Shown: piece after piece, positions 32,172-42,101 of the stretch | Position numbering within the stretch: position 1 is the first letter of the stretch | Layout of the letters: each line of letters begins with the position of its first letter | NCBI RefSeq assembly: GCF_001651805.1 | Contig: NZ_CP015839.1 | Coordinates: 1,178,001-1,242,000 of the forward strand | Length of the DNA stretch: 64,000 nucleotides | Source of the DNA: Marinobacterium aestuarii | GTDB taxonomy: Bacteria > Pseudomonadota > Gammaproteobacteria > Pseudomonadales > Balneatricaceae | Direction of reading: 5' to 3' | Made by a program: the position numbers and the translations under genes | The notes under the pieces: model-generated | Databases searched by the model: none | What the model was told of the DNA's origin: nothing | Seen by the model: only the letters and a program-made list of their open reading frames with translations

Positions 32172-34937
32172 ATGCTGACATCACTATTGAAGAAGGTTTT
32201 CGGGAGCAAGAACGACCGGGAACTCAAGCGCATGGGCAAGATCGTCGAACAGATCAACGCGTTTGAGCCCGAAATGGAACCGCTCAGTGACGAGGCACTG
32301 CGGGACCTGACAGTCGCGTTTCGTCAGCGGCTGGAGCAGGGCGAAAGCCTGGAACAGATACTGCCGCAGGCGTTTGCCGTAGTGCGGGAAGTCTCAAAAC
32401 GTACGCTGGGCCTGCGCCACTTCGATGTGCAGATGGTCGGCGGTATCGCCCTGCATGAAGGCAAGGTGGCTGAAATGCGCACCGGCGAGGGCAAGACGCT
32501 GGTGGCAACCCTGGCGGTCTACCTCAATGCCCTCAGTGGCAAAGGCGTGCACGTGGTTACGGTCAACGACTATCTGGCGCGTCGCGACGCCGACTGGATG
32601 CGTCCGCTCTATGAAGGCCTGGGCATGAGTGTCGGCGTGGTGCTGTCGGGGCAGGATCAGCAGGTCAAGCGTGATGCCTACGCCAGCGACATTACCTACG
32701 GTACCAACAACGAATTCGGCTTTGACTACCTGCGCGACAATATGGCCTTCAGCCTGGCCGACAAGGCGCAGCGCGACTTCAACTTCGCCGTGGTCGACGA
32801 GGTCGATTCCATCCTGATCGACGAAGCCCGTACCCCGCTGATCATTTCCGGCCCCGCCGAAGACAGCTCGGCGATGTACCGCACCATCAATACCCTGATT
32901 CCCGAACTCAAGCGTTTTGAAGGCGAGATCGACCCCAAGGACGATACTCAGGTCATCAACGAACACTTTGTCGTTGACGAAAAGAACCGCACGGTTGAGC
33001 TGACTGAAGCCGGTCACCAGCTGGTGGAGGATATTCTGGTCAGCAACAAGCTGCTGGGCGAAGGCGAGAGCCTCTATGCGCCTGGCAACCTGAGCCTGCT
33101 GCACCATGTGCTGGCGGCACTGCGGGCGCACAACCTGTTCCAGCGCGATATCGATTACATAGTGCAGGACAATCAGGTGGTCATCGTCGACGAGCACACC
33201 GGGCGCATCATGCCAGGGCGACGCTGGTCTGAAGGTCTGCACCAGGCCGTTGAAGCCAAGGAAGGCGTTCAGGTTCAGCTTGAAAGCCAGACCCTGGCGT
33301 CCACCACCTTCCAGAACTATTTCCGCCTGTACGGCAAGCTGTCCGGCATGACCGGCACCGCCGATACAGAAGCCTTCGAGCTGAACCAGATCTATGGTCT
33401 GGATGTGGTGGTCATTCCGACCAACCGTGCTGTGTCGCGTCTGGACCAGAACGATATCGTCTTCCTGACCATGGAAGAAAAGTACGAAGCCATCATCGAG
33501 GAAATCAAGTCGTGCCAGGAAAAGGGCCAGCCGGTACTGGTGGGTACGGCCTCGATTGAATCCTCCGAACTGATCTCGGCGCTGCTTAACAAGCAGAGCC
33601 TCAAGCACAGCGTGCTTAACGCCAAAAACCACGTTATGGAAGCGGGCATCATCGCCGATGCCGGTCGCCCAGGTGCCGTGACTATCGCCACCAACATGGC
33701 AGGGCGTGGTACCGACATCATGCTGGGCGGCAAGCTGGATGCGGAAATTGCCGACCTGGACAGCCCGACAGACGCGGAGCTGGCGGCGGTCAAGCTGGCC
33801 TGGCAGGCGCGTCATGATCAGGTGGTCGCGGCCGGTGGTCTGCATATTCTGGGTACCGAACGGCATGAGTCGCGCCGTATCGACAACCAGCTGCGTGGCC
33901 GCGCCGGTCGCCAGGGTGACCCGGGTTCCTCGCGTTTCTTCCTGTCGCTGGAAGATGACCTGATGCGTATCTTCGCCTCCGAGCGGGTGCGCCAGTTCAT
34001 GCAGGCGCTGGGGATGGAGCGCGGTGAGGCGATCGAGCACAAGATGGTCAGCAACGCCATCGAGAAGGCACAGCGCAAGGTCGAAGGCCGCAACTTCGAT
34101 ATCCGCAAATCGCTGCTGGAATACGACGATGTGGCGAACGATCAGCGCAGCGTGGTTTACCGTCAGCGCAATGAACTGATGGCCAGTGATGATATTTCCG
34201 ATATCGTGGCCGAAGTACGGGCCGAGGTGGTCGACGCTGCCATCAGCGAATGTATAGCACCGCAAAGCCTGGCCGAGCAGTGGGATGTCGAGGGGCTGGA
34301 GAAGTCCCTGCAGAGCGAGTTCGCCATAGCGCTGCCGCTGCAGCAGTGGCTGGACGAAGACGATAGTCTGCACGAAGACGGCCTGCGCGAGAAGATCATG
34401 ACCGCCATCAGCGAAAGCTATGCGCAAAAGGAAGCTCTGGTGGGTGCCGAGGGCATGCGCACCTTCGAGAAGCAGGTCATGCTGCAGGTACTGGATACGC
34501 TGTGGAAAGAGCATCTGCAGACCATGGATCAGCTGCGCCAGGGCATTCACCTGCGCGGTTATGCCCAGAAGAATCCCAAGCAGGAATACAAGCGCGAAGC
34601 CTTCCAGCTGTTCCAGGAGCTGCTTGAGCATATCAAGCGCGATCTGATCAAGGTGCTGAGCCATGTACAGGTGCGCCAGCCCGAAGAAGTGGATGTGGTC
34701 GAGCAGCAGCGTCGCGAGCAGGCAAAGAATCAGCAGATGAGCTACCAGCATGCCGCGAGCAGCGCCATGCAGGAAGATGCGCCGCAGCAGGCTAATGCGG
34801 GCGAGGCGGGTACCGAGGTGGAAGATGATGCCCAGGTTGAGACTTTCGTGCGCGAAGCACCCAAGGTCGGACGCAACGATCCCTGCCCCTGTGGTTCAGG
34901 CAAAAAATTCAAGCAGTGTCACGGTCAATTGAGCTAA
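32172..34937 (+). CDS. secA: Protein translocase ATPase SecA
   Basis: A 921-residue motor that pushes preproteins through SecYEG. GEGKT (Walker A) is at residues 105-109, the [17 protein letters not shown] region near 209-221, and [14 protein letters not shown] and [10 protein letters not shown] mark the second motor domain. The C-terminal zinc-binding tail has Cys905, Cys907, Cys916 and His917 for SecB contact. The start [12 protein letters not shown] is chosen because homologues begin here; an in-frame ATG 75 bases upstream also exists. No secM gene precedes it, unlike E. coli. Confidence 0.97.
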   Translation: MLTSLLKKVFGSKNDRELKRMGKIVEQINAFEPEMEPLSDEALRDLTVAFRQRLEQGESLEQILPQAFAVVREVSKRTLGLRHFDVQMVGGIALHEGKVAEMRTGEGKTLVATLAVYLNALSGKGVHVVTVNDYLARRDADWMRPLYEGLGMSVGVVLSGQDQQVKRDAYASDITYGTNNEFGFDYLRDNMAFSLADKAQRDFNFAVVDEVDSILIDEARTPLIISGPAEDSSAMYRTINTLIPELKRFEGEIDPKDDTQVINEHFVVDEKNRTVELTEAGHQLVEDILVSNKLLGEGESLYAPGNLSLLHHVLAALRAHNLFQRDIDYIVQDNQVVIVDEHTGRIMPGRRWSEGLHQAVEAKEGVQVQLESQTLASTTFQNYFRLYGKLSGMTGTADTEAFELNQIYGLDVVVIPTNRAVSRLDQNDIVFLTMEEKYEAIIEEIKSCQEKGQPVLVGTASIESSELISALLNKQSLKHSVLNAKNHVMEAGIIADAGRPGAVTIATNMAGRGTDIMLGGKLDAEIADLDSPTDAELAAVKLAWQARHDQVVAAGGLHILGTERHESRRIDNQLRGRAGRQGDPGSSRFFLSLEDDLMRIFASERVRQFMQALGMERGEAIEHKMVSNAIEKAQRKVEGRNFDIRKSLLEYDDVANDQRSVVYRQRNELMASDDISDIVAEVRAEVVDAAISECIAPQSLAEQWDVEGLEKSLQSEFAIALPLQQWLDEDDSLHEDGLREKIMTAISESYAQKEALVGAEGMRTFEKQVMLQVLDTLWKEHLQTMDQLRQGIHLRGYAQKNPKQEYKREAFQLFQELLEHIKRDLIKVLSHVQVRQPEEVDVVEQQRREQAKNQQMSYQHAASSAMQEDAPQQANAGEAGTEVEDDAQVETFVREAPKVGRNDPCPCGSGKKFKQCHGQLS

Positions 34938-35012
34938 GCACCCGCAGGCGGTTCCGGTAAAAACAAGGTTTCCGGTACTGCCTGTCTGGCGTCTATTGAG
35001 GATTAGGTGGTT

Positions 35013-36227
35013 ATGGCTGTAGGTCCCGGAACTTTACCCAGGTTGCACCCCATCAAGGGTATGCGTATTGGCACTGCGTCGGCGGGCATCAAGAAACCAG
35101 GCCGCAGGGATCTGGTACTGATGGAGCTGTGCGAGGGCGCCACTGTCGCTGGCGTTTTTACCCTCAACGCCTTTTGCGCAGCACCGGTGCAGATCGCCAA
35201 GCGCCATCTCGCCTGCGCCCCGCGCTATCTGCTGACCAACACCGGCAATGCCAACGCCGGCACCGGCAGCGAAGGCATGCAGGATGCAACCCGCTGCTGC
35301 GAAGCCCTGGCACAGCTGGTCTCTTTGCCGGTTGAGCGCGTGCTGCCGTTTTCCACCGGCGTTATCGGTGAAAAACTGCCGGTGGAAAAAATAGAGGCGG
35401 CGTTGCCGGCGGCACTGGCGGCACTGGATGACAATGGCTGGGAAGATGCTGCCAGCGGCATCATGACCACCGATACCCGCCCCAAGGCAGCCTCGAACCA
35501 GTTTGAGTTTGGTGGCAAGACCGTAAGCCTGACCGGCATCTCCAAGGGTGCCGGCATGATCATGCCGAACATGGCCACCATGCTGGCCTATATAGGTACT
35601 GATGCGGCTGTAGCTGCACCGCTGCTGCAGCGCATTCTCGGCGTTGCGGCGGACAAGTCATTCAACCGCATTACCATTGATGGTGACACCTCGACCAATG
35701 ACAGCTGCATGCTGGTCGCGACCGGCCAGAGTGGCGTGGTAGTAGATGAGCAGGACGCAGATCTGCTGGCACAGTTCACGGCGGCGGTGGAATTGGTACT
35801 GCTGCAGCTGTCCCACGCCATAGTGCGTGACGGCGAGGGTGCGACCAAGTTTGTCACTGTGCAGGTGGAAGGCGCGCGTAACAGCGCCGAAGCCCTGCAG
35901 ACCGCCTATACCATCGCCCATTCGCCGCTGGTGAAAACCGCACTCTTTGCCAGCGACCCGAACTGGGGCCGTATTCTGGCGGCCGTCGGACGTGCAGGTA
36001 TCGAAGACCTTGATCTGGATGCGCTGCGCCTGTACCTGGGTGATGTCTGTATCGTCGAGAACGGCGGCCGTTCCCCGGGCTATACGGAAGCGGCCGGGCA
36101 GCGCGTCATGCAGCAGGAAGAGATCCTGATCCGCGTGCTGCTGGCCCGCGGCGAGGCGACGGAAACGGTCTGGACGACAGACTTTTCTGAAGAATACGTG
36201 CGTATCAATGCGGACTACCGCAGCTAA
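35013..36227 (+). CDS. argJ: Glutamate N-acetyltransferase / amino-acid acetyltransferase ArgJ
   Basis: A 404-residue enzyme of the recycled arginine pathway that moves acetyl from N-acetylornithine to glutamate, and may also use acetyl-CoA. The precursor cleaves itself before a Thr nucleophile, seen in NMATML with Thr189. NTGNANAGTG and DGDTSTNDS are further signatures. A GTG two codons upstream is possible. It follows secA, as in Pseudomonas. Confidence 0.95.
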   Translation: MAVGPGTLPRLHPIKGMRIGTASAGIKKPGRRDLVLMELCEGATVAGVFTLNAFCAAPVQIAKRHLACAPRYLLTNTGNANAGTGSEGMQDATRCCEALAQLVSLPVERVLPFSTGVIGEKLPVEKIEAALPAALAALDDNGWEDAASGIMTTDTRPKAASNQFEFGGKTVSLTGISKGAGMIMPNMATMLAYIGTDAAVAAPLLQRILGVAADKSFNRITIDGDTSTNDSCMLVATGQSGVVVDEQDADLLAQFTAAVELVLLQLSHAIVRDGEGATKFVTVQVEGARNSAEALQTAYTIAHSPLVKTALFASDPNWGRILAAVGRAGIEDLDLDALRLYLGDVCIVENGGRSPGYTEAAGQRVMQQEEILIRVLLARGEATETVWTTDFSEEYVRINADYRS

Positions 36228-36267
36228 CTGACTGACTCGCGCCAGGGTGCCCGTTCTGGGTACTTTG

Positions 36268-36288
36268 GCAGCCTGTCTAGCAGGCTGC
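36268..36288 (+). other. Perfect 8-base hairpin between argJ and the Nudix gene
   Basis: GCAGCCTG pairs exactly with CAGGCTGC around TCTAG. There is no T-run after it, so it is not a typical intrinsic terminator. It may protect the argJ mRNA end or reduce read-through. Confidence 0.4.
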
Positions 36289-36319
36289 AAACACGCGTGC
36301 ATATCGAAGGCCTCCCTGC

Positions 36320-37273
36320 ATGAGCAAAACAGAACGGCGTCTGATTCACGTTGCCGCGGCTGTGATTCTGGATGGGGATCAGCGTATCCTGCTGGCCCGC
36401 CGGCCCGACGACAAGCACCAGGGCGGGCTCTGGGAGTTTCCCGGTGGCAAGGTTGAAGCGGGAGAGCCGGTGCGCGATGCGCTGGATCGCGAACTCTTTG
36501 AGGAGCTCGGCATTCGCGTGCGCAGCGCCCGTCCTCTGATTCAGATTCCGCACCATTACGCCGACAAGTCGGTGCTGCTGGATGTATTTGTGGTGGATCG
36601 ATTTGATGGCCAGGCCCATGGCCGCGAAGGCCAGCCGGTGCGCTGGGTCAGTGCGCAGCAGTTGTCCGATTACAGCTTCCCGGCTGCCAACAGACCTATA
36701 GTTGCGGCGGCCCAGCTGCCTGCTCGCATGTTGATTACCGGTACCGCTACGGATGCTGCAGACTATCTGGCCCGTACCGAGCGTGCGCTGGCCTGTGGGC
36801 TGCGCTGGGTCATGTTGCGGGCACCGGAACTGGCTGAGGCGGACTTCTGCGAGCTGTATCGGCAGCTGCTGCCGCTCTGTGATGCTGCGGGGGCAACGCT
36901 TGGCGTGAATTGTGATCTGGCGCTGGCGAACCGCCTGGGAGCTCAGGCGCTACATCTGAATCGTCATCGTCTGGCGCAACTGGGTACGCGTGATGCGTTT
37001 AAAGGCGAGTGGCTCAGTGCCTCCTGCCACGACGCTGCAGAGCTTGCGCGTGCCGCTGAATTGCAGCTGGATTTTGTGACCCTGTCGCCGGTGGCGCACA
37101 CGGATTCACATCCTGATACCCGACCGCTTGGCTGGCAGGGCTTTGCCGACCTGTGTGGCGAGGCGACCTTGCCGGTCTATGCGCTGGGCGGAATGGGCGA
37201 TAAGGATCTGGATGCAGCCTGGGCTCGAGGAGCCCAGGGCGTGGCGGCCATCAGCGAATGGTGGGGCTGCTAG
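36320..37273 (+). CDS. mutT: MutT-type Nudix hydrolase fused to a ThiE/TenI-like domain
   Basis: 317 residues with two domains. The N-terminal half is a MutT-like Nudix hydrolase, which in homologues removes 8-oxo-dGTP; the Nudix box runs from GGKVEAGEP at residue 42 to EELGI at 65. The C-terminal half (from about residue 131) resembles a thiamine-phosphate synthase barrel, with SASCHD, FVTLSPVAHTDSHP and YALGGM segments. This fusion is common in pseudomonads; whether the ThiE-like half is active is not known. It is convergent with yacG, 12 bases apart. Confidence 0.9.
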   Translation: MSKTERRLIHVAAAVILDGDQRILLARRPDDKHQGGLWEFPGGKVEAGEPVRDALDRELFEELGIRVRSARPLIQIPHHYADKSVLLDVFVVDRFDGQAHGREGQPVRWVSAQQLSDYSFPAANRPIVAAAQLPARMLITGTATDAADYLARTERALACGLRWVMLRAPELAEADFCELYRQLLPLCDAAGATLGVNCDLALANRLGAQALHLNRHRLAQLGTRDAFKGEWLSASCHDAAELARAAELQLDFVTLSPVAHTDSHPDTRPLGWQGFADLCGEATLPVYALGGMGDKDLDAAWARGAQGVAAISEWWGC

Positions 37274-37285
37274 CCTAAGCGAAGA

Positions 37286-37528
37286 CTAGTGCCGTGTAGG
37301 CGTATGGGGGCGCTCGTCATCGTCCATGCCGGTGCTGTAGTCGTCTTCCGAGGGCGCGGTGGGAATGCGGTATTCCTCGTTAGCCCAGGTGCCAAGGTCG
37401 ATCAGCTTGCAGCGCTCGCTGCAAAACGGCCGGAAACTGTTTTCGGGGCTCCATACACTGGGCTTGCCGCACTGCGGGCACTTGATGGTCTTTGGCTTGC
37501 CGCTGGTTTTTGGCTGGCTAATCGTCAT
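37286..37528 (-). CDS. yacG: DNA gyrase inhibitor YacG
   Basis: A small zinc protein of 80 residues that binds the GyrB C-terminal region and blocks gyrase in E. coli. The four zinc-ligand cysteines are Cys17, Cys20, Cys36 and Cys40 (CPQC and CSERC), followed by the conserved [14 protein letters not shown]. The acidic, His-containing tail is normal. It overlaps coaE by four bases and ends the pil-coaE-yacG run. Confidence 0.95.
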   Translation of the reverse strand: MTISQPKTSGKPKTIKCPQCGKPSVWSPENSFRPFCSERCKLIDLGTWANEEYRIPTAPSEDDYSTGMDDDERPHTPTRH

Positions 37529-38133
37529 GAATCTCTCGCGTCTTGCGCCCGCTGCAGCAACGTCTTGTGGAGTTGCAGTGTTGCGGCGCGCAGGGATTGA
37601 AGGTTGCCTGAATTGTCGATGATGCTGTCGGCTCTGGCAAGCCTTGCCTGGCGATCCATTTGCGCCGCCATGATACGTCTCACCTGATCCGTACTGTTTT
37701 GATCCCGCTCGATGGTCCGCTGCAGCTGGGTTTCTTCGGGTACATCCACCACTACGACGTAATCCACCAGCCTGTGCTGGTCGGTCTCCAGCAGCAGTGG
37801 CGACACCAGCAGGCTGTAGGCGGATGTTGCCTCCTGCAGTGATGCCAGAATGCGCTGGCGAATCAGCGGGTGGAGCAGCGCTTCGAGCCAGAGACGTGCT
37901 TCCGGTGTGGCAAAAACGATCTGACGCAGGCCGGCGCGATCCAGTGCACCGTCGGGCTGCAATATGTCGGCGCCAAATCGTTCTGCGATCTGCGCCAGTG
38001 CAGGCTCGCCCGGTGCTACAAGATCCCGTGCTACCTGGTCGGCATCAACCGCCACAATACCCTGTTCTTGAATCAGCCTGGCGACAGCGCTTTTGCCGCT
38101 GCCAATGCCGCCGGTCAGGCCTGCAACGAACAT
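37525..38133 (-). CDS. coaE: Dephospho-CoA kinase
   Basis: A 202-residue P-loop kinase that phosphorylates the 3'-hydroxyl of dephospho-CoA, the last step of coenzyme A synthesis. Walker A GGIGSGKS is at residues 8-15 and [10 protein letters not shown] follows. [11 protein letters not shown] corresponds to the lid region. It lies 38 bases downstream of pilD and overlaps yacG, as in Pseudomonas. Confidence 0.95.
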   Translation of the reverse strand: MFVAGLTGGIGSGKSAVARLIQEQGIVAVDADQVARDLVAPGEPALAQIAERFGADILQPDGALDRAGLRQIVFATPEARLWLEALLHPLIRQRILASLQEATSAYSLLVSPLLLETDQHRLVDYVVVVDVPEETQLQRTIERDQNSTDQVRRIMAAQMDRQARLARADSIIDNSGNLQSLRAATLQLHKTLLQRAQDARDS

Positions 38134-38171
38134 AGCGGGTGTCTCCTGTTGTACTTAGTCAATTTCATGCC

Positions 38172-39050
38172 TTAGAGCCTGAATAGTTGCAGGTAGGCTT
38201 CGGTGATAGGGCGGCCCCAGATGATGGCGACCCAGCCGGCAATCGCGAGGTAGGGGCCAAAGGGCAATGGGTTGGCCATCTGGTGCTTGCGCAGCAGCAT
38301 CAGCACTATGGCCAGCAGGATGCCTACTACCGAGGACATCAGAATAATCAGTGGCAGCTGTTCCACGCCGCACCAGGCGCCGAGTGCCGCCAGCAGCTTG
38401 AAGTCGCCATAGCCCATGCCTTCCTTGCCGGTCATGAGCTTGAACAGCCAGTAGATAGACCAGAGCGCGAGGTAGCCAATCACCGCGCCCCAGAGGGCCG
38501 ATTCCAGTGTTGTGAAGAGTGTAAAGCTGTTGAGGATCAGCCCCAGCCAGATGAGTGGCAGGGTGATGCGGTCCGGCAGCAACTGGTGGTCAATATCGAT
38601 AAACGTCAGAGTGATCAGGGCCCAGCTCAGTGCCACCAGACTGTAGCCGACGGAATTAAAGCCGAAGTGCCAGAGCACAAAGGTGCTGATCAGGGCGGTT
38701 AGCAGTTCGACCACCGGGTAACGTAGCGAGATCGGCGCCGAGCAGGCGGAGCATTTGCCCAGCAGCGCCATATAGCTGATCAGTGGAATATTTTCATACC
38801 AGCGGATATGGTGCTGGCAGTGGGGGCAGCGGGATGCGGGAGTCGCCAGATTAAAGCTGCTAGCGCTCGTTTCCTCGGCGCTACAGTCGGCGCCTGCCGC
38901 CATGGCCTGCCATTCACGCTCCATCATCAGGGGCAGGCGATGGATAACGACATTAAGGAAACTGCCGACCAGCAGTGAAAATACAAACGCCAGTGTGACC
39001 CCGAGAAGCGTAAGCTCCAGGCCCTGTGTATTGAATAACTCAATCTGCAT
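38172..39050 (-). CDS. pilD: Prepilin peptidase / N-methyltransferase PilD
   Basis: A 292-residue polytopic membrane protein that cleaves and N-methylates type IV pilins and type II secretion pseudopilins. Two CxxC pairs (Cys75/78 and Cys100/103) form the zinc-binding cytoplasmic domain. The catalytic aspartates are probably Asp152 or 154 in IDIDHQLLPD and Asp216 in GMGYGDFKLL. An insertion of about 15 residues (SAEETSASSF) precedes the first CxxC. It is third in the pilBCD group, with hairpins in the gap before it. Confidence 0.95.
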   Translation of the reverse strand: MQIELFNTQGLELTLLGVTLAFVFSLLVGSFLNVVIHRLPLMMEREWQAMAAGADCSAEETSASSFNLATPASRCPHCQHHIRWYENIPLISYMALLGKCSACSAPISLRYPVVELLTALISTFVLWHFGFNSVGYSLVALSWALITLTFIDIDHQLLPDRITLPLIWLGLILNSFTLFTTLESALWGAVIGYLALWSIYWLFKLMTGKEGMGYGDFKLLAALGAWCGVEQLPLIILMSSVVGILLAIVLMLLRKHQMANPLPFGPYLAIAGWVAIIWGRPITEAYLQLFRL

Positions 39051-39067
39051 AAATGGATTCTGACAGG

Positions 39068-39103
39068 CCCGCAGTGCCTGGCATTAAACGCAGACACTGC
39101 GGG
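39068..39103 (-). other. Hairpin in the pilC-pilD gap (stem CCCGCAGTG)
   Basis: CCCGCAGTG (39068-39076) pairs perfectly with CACTGCGGG (39095-39103) around an 18-base loop. No T-run follows on either strand. It lies just upstream of pilD and could protect or attenuate the mRNA. Confidence 0.4.
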
Positions 39104-39119
39104 AGAGTTTCGGGTTTAC

Positions 39120-39149
39120 GGTTAAACTTGCAGGCTTGCAAGTTTAACC
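39120..39149 (-). other. Long perfect hairpin spanning the pilC stop codon
   Basis: GGTTAAACTTGCA pairs exactly with TGCAAGTTTAACC around a four-base loop: 13 base pairs with no mismatch. The pilC stop codon (39144-39146) lies inside one arm. No T-run follows, so it is more likely an mRNA-stabilising or read-through-limiting element than an intrinsic terminator. Confidence 0.6.
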
Positions 39150-40367
39150 GACAACATTACCCAGCTGGAATATGGGCAGATACATCGCAATAACCAGGCC
39201 GCCCACCAGGGTGCCCAGCACGACCATGATCATGGGTTCCATCAGGCTGGAGAGCGAGTCTACCGCATCATCCACCTCCCGCTCGTAAAATTCAGCGACC
39301 TTGTCGAGCATCATCTCAAGGGAGCCCGCTTCTTCACCGATGCCGATCATCTGAATGGTCATATTGGGGAAGATACCGGTCATCTCTATGGCATTTTTCA
39401 GGGATTGGCCGGTGGAGACACCGTTACGAATCTGGATGATGGCGTTGCGATAGACCACGTTGCCAACGGCGCCTGCGGCCGAGTCGAGCGCCTCAACCAG
39501 AGGTACACCGGCGGAGAAGGTGGTTGCCAGGGTGCGGGCGAAGCGGGCGATAGCCGCCTTGTGCAATATCTTGCCAAGTACTGGGATCTTCAAGATAGCA
39601 CGGTCGATAAAATCACGAAATTTCTGTGATTTTCGGTGCGTGCTCTGGAACAGGTAACCAAAGAGAGCAATTCCCAGCAGAACCACAAACCACCACTTCT
39701 GCGCCGCCTCCGACAGTGTGACGACAAAACGGGTAAAAGCGGGCAGGTCGGCGCCAAAGCTGGTGAACAGCTCTTCAAATACAGGCACCACCTTAACCAG
39801 CAGTATGGCGGTGACAATAATACCAACCACCACGACCGCTATCGGATAGGTCATGGCTTTGCGGATCTTGGCTTTGAGGGCTTCGATTTTTTCCTTGTAG
39901 GTGGCAATGCGATCCAGCATGGCATCCAGGGCGCCGGATTGCTCACCGGCCTTGACCAGGTTGCAGTAGAGGTCATCAAAGAATATCGGAAACTTGGAGA
40001 GCGCGGTGGAGAAGTCCGAGCCGCCACTGACATCATTGCGAATGTCATAGAGCATTTTTTTCATTTTGTCTTTTTCAGAGCCACCGGCGACAATCTCCAG
40101 GGACTGCAGCAGCGGCACGCCGGATTTCAGCATGGTGGCCATCTGGCGTGTAAAGAACGCAATATCCAGCGGTTTGATGGCTTTACTGCGGTTGCTGAAT
40201 ATGGAAATGCTTTCTTTGCCAACCTTTTTGGGCGTAATGCCCTGGCGACGCAATTGGGCCCGTGCGGTGGCGACATTGGCAGCATCGAGCTTGCCTTTGG
40301 TAACGTTGCCGCTCTTGTCTCGCCCCTGCCAGACAAATGTCTGCAGTTTGACTTGTTTTGTGGCCAT
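39144..40367 (-). CDS. pilC: Type IV pilus inner-membrane platform protein PilC
   Basis: A 407-residue polytopic protein that couples the PilB motor to pilin assembly. It has the two GspF-type domains: the first around FFTRQMATMLKSGVPLLQSL and the second around FARTLATTFSAGVPLVEALD, with three transmembrane helices. It starts 24 bases after pilB. Its stop codon lies in a long hairpin. Confidence 0.95.
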   Translation of the reverse strand: MATKQVKLQTFVWQGRDKSGNVTKGKLDAANVATARAQLRRQGITPKKVGKESISIFSNRSKAIKPLDIAFFTRQMATMLKSGVPLLQSLEIVAGGSEKDKMKKMLYDIRNDVSGGSDFSTALSKFPIFFDDLYCNLVKAGEQSGALDAMLDRIATYKEKIEALKAKIRKAMTYPIAVVVVGIIVTAILLVKVVPVFEELFTSFGADLPAFTRFVVTLSEAAQKWWFVVLLGIALFGYLFQSTHRKSQKFRDFIDRAILKIPVLGKILHKAAIARFARTLATTFSAGVPLVEALDSAAGAVGNVVYRNAIIQIRNGVSTGQSLKNAIEMTGIFPNMTIQMIGIGEEAGSLEMMLDKVAEFYEREVDDAVDSLSSLMEPMIMVVLGTLVGGLVIAMYLPIFQLGNVVG

Positions 40368-40391
40368 AGTAATCCCTGTAATGACTTAGGC

Positions 40392-42101
40392 TCAGGTAAC
40401 GATAACCCGGTTCATTTCTTCCAGGCTGGTAAGGCCCTTGCCAACCTTGATCAGCCCGGACAGTCGCAGAGTGCGAAACCCCTCGGCCTGGGCGACACGA
40501 AGAATATCGAGTGAGTTGCCGTTGTTCATGATGACGTTGGCCACTTCGTTACTCATCGGCAGCATTTCGTAAATCCCGACCCGGCCCTTGTAGCCCCGGT
40601 TGCATTTGGAGCAGCCCTCGGAGTTGGCTTCAAACAGTGTAGTCGTTTCCAATTGTTCGGCGCTAAAGCCTGCTTCCAGCAGGGCGGTCTCGGGAATGTC
40701 TGCTGGTCGCTTGCAGGATTCGCACAGTCGCCGCGCCAGTCGCTGGGCAATGATCAGCGTGACCGAGGTCGCGATGTTGAACGCAGGCACGCCCATGTTG
40801 CGCAGGCGCGTCAGGGTTTCGGGAGAGCTGTTGGTGTGCAGGGTAGAGAGCACCATATGGCCGGTTTGGGCGGCCTTGATACCAATCTCGGCGGTTTCCA
40901 GGTCACGTATCTCGCCGACCATGACAATATCGGGATCCTGGCGCAAAAAGGCGCGCAGTGCTTCGGCGAAGGTGAGGCCAACCTTGGTGTTCACATGAAC
41001 CTGGTTGATGCCCTCCATATTGATCTCCACCGGATCCTCGGCGGTGGAGATGTTGCGCTCTGCGTCATTCAGAATATTCAGGCCGGTATAGAGTGTCACC
41101 GTCTTGCCGCTGCCGGTGGGGCCTGTCACCAGGATCATGCCCTGGGGCTTGGACAGCGTTGCCAGGAATATTTCCTTCTGGTCAGGCTCGAAACCCAGGG
41201 CATCGACACCCATCTTGGCACTGGCAGGATCCAGAATTCGCAGTACGATTTTTTCCCCCCACAGGGTTGGCAGGCTGTTGACACGAAAGTCGATGGCGCG
41301 CTTGGCCGAGATCTTCATCTTGATGCGGCCATCCTGAGGCATGCGCCGCTCGGAGATATCCATGCGGGACATAACCTTCAGGCGTGCTGCCAGGCGAGGT
41401 GCCAGGTTGGCTGGAGGTTTGGCAACCTCCTGCAATATGCCGTCAATGCGGCTGCGGATGCGGTAATTTTTCTCGTAGGGCTCAAAGTGGATATCGGATG
41501 CGCCATTCTTGATGGCATCCAGCAGTATCTTGTTAACAAAGCGCACGATGGGGGCATCGTTGGCGGCTTCTTCCGCCGTTTCGGCAATGTCGACTTCCGG
41601 GCGATCACCGACATCCAGGTGGTCTAGGTCGGTATCCGCCAGATCGTCCAGCGCGCTGTGCTGGTTGTCGAGAAAGGCATCAATCAGCCGGCGCAGCTTG
41701 TCTTCTTCGACAATGACGCCTTCGGTTGTGGTGCCTGTATGAAATTTTATCTCATCCAGCGCCTGGATATTGGTGGGGTCGGCGATGGCAATAAAGAGCC
41801 GATTTTCACGCTTCATTAACGGCAGTGCGTGATGCTTGCTGATCAGGGCTTCGGATACCAGGCCCTGGGGCAGGGCTTCGCGGCTGATGACATCCAGATC
41901 AAGCAATGGCAGGCCGAATTCATCGGATGCGGCGCAGGCCGCCCGGTGTGCACTTACCAGGCGCTGCTCAATAATATGGCTGATAAAGGGCTTTTGCGCG
42001 GCCCTTGCCTGGGCAATGGCATCGACCGCGACTTCGGCTGAGAACACGCCGTCATTTACCAGTCGCTTGGCGAGACCGCTGAGAGGTTGAAAAGCGTTCA
42101 C
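40392..42101 (-). CDS. pilB: Type IV pilus assembly ATPase PilB
   Basis: A 569-residue hexameric motor that drives pilus extension from the cytoplasmic face. N-terminal MshEN-like region; Walker A GPTGSGKT is at residues 327-334, then the Asp box and MVGEIRDLETAEIG. A zinc site follows near the C-terminus, formed by two Cys pairs, CESC and CSKC. Translation starts at a GTG (42101) with GGGAG 8 bases upstream. It is the first gene of the minus-strand pil operon, divergent from pilA. Confidence 0.96.
   Translation of the reverse strand: MNAFQPLSGLAKRLVNDGVFSAEVAVDAIAQARAAQKPFISHIIEQRLVSAHRAACAASDEFGLPLLDLDVISREALPQGLVSEALISKHHALPLMKRENRLFIAIADPTNIQALDEIKFHTGTTTEGVIVEEDKLRRLIDAFLDNQHSALDDLADTDLDHLDVGDRPEVDIAETAEEAANDAPIVRFVNKILLDAIKNGASDIHFEPYEKNYRIRSRIDGILQEVAKPPANLAPRLAARLKVMSRMDISERRMPQDGRIKMKISAKRAIDFRVNSLPTLWGEKIVLRILDPASAKMGVDALGFEPDQKEIFLATLSKPQGMILVTGPTGSGKTVTLYTGLNILNDAERNISTAEDPVEINMEGINQVHVNTKVGLTFAEALRAFLRQDPDIVMVGEIRDLETAEIGIKAAQTGHMVLSTLHTNSSPETLTRLRNMGVPAFNIATSVTLIIAQRLARRLCESCKRPADIPETALLEAGFSAEQLETTTLFEANSEGCSKCNRGYKGRVGIYEMLPMSNEVANVIMNNGNSLDILRVAQAEGFRTLRLSGLIKVGKGLTSLEEMNRVIVT

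Noticed and set aside
32394-34751. A 785-codon open frame antisense to secA
   Set aside because: It mirrors secA codon bias (GC-rich third positions), has no ribosome-binding site or recognisable domain, and secA is fully accounted for on the other strand.
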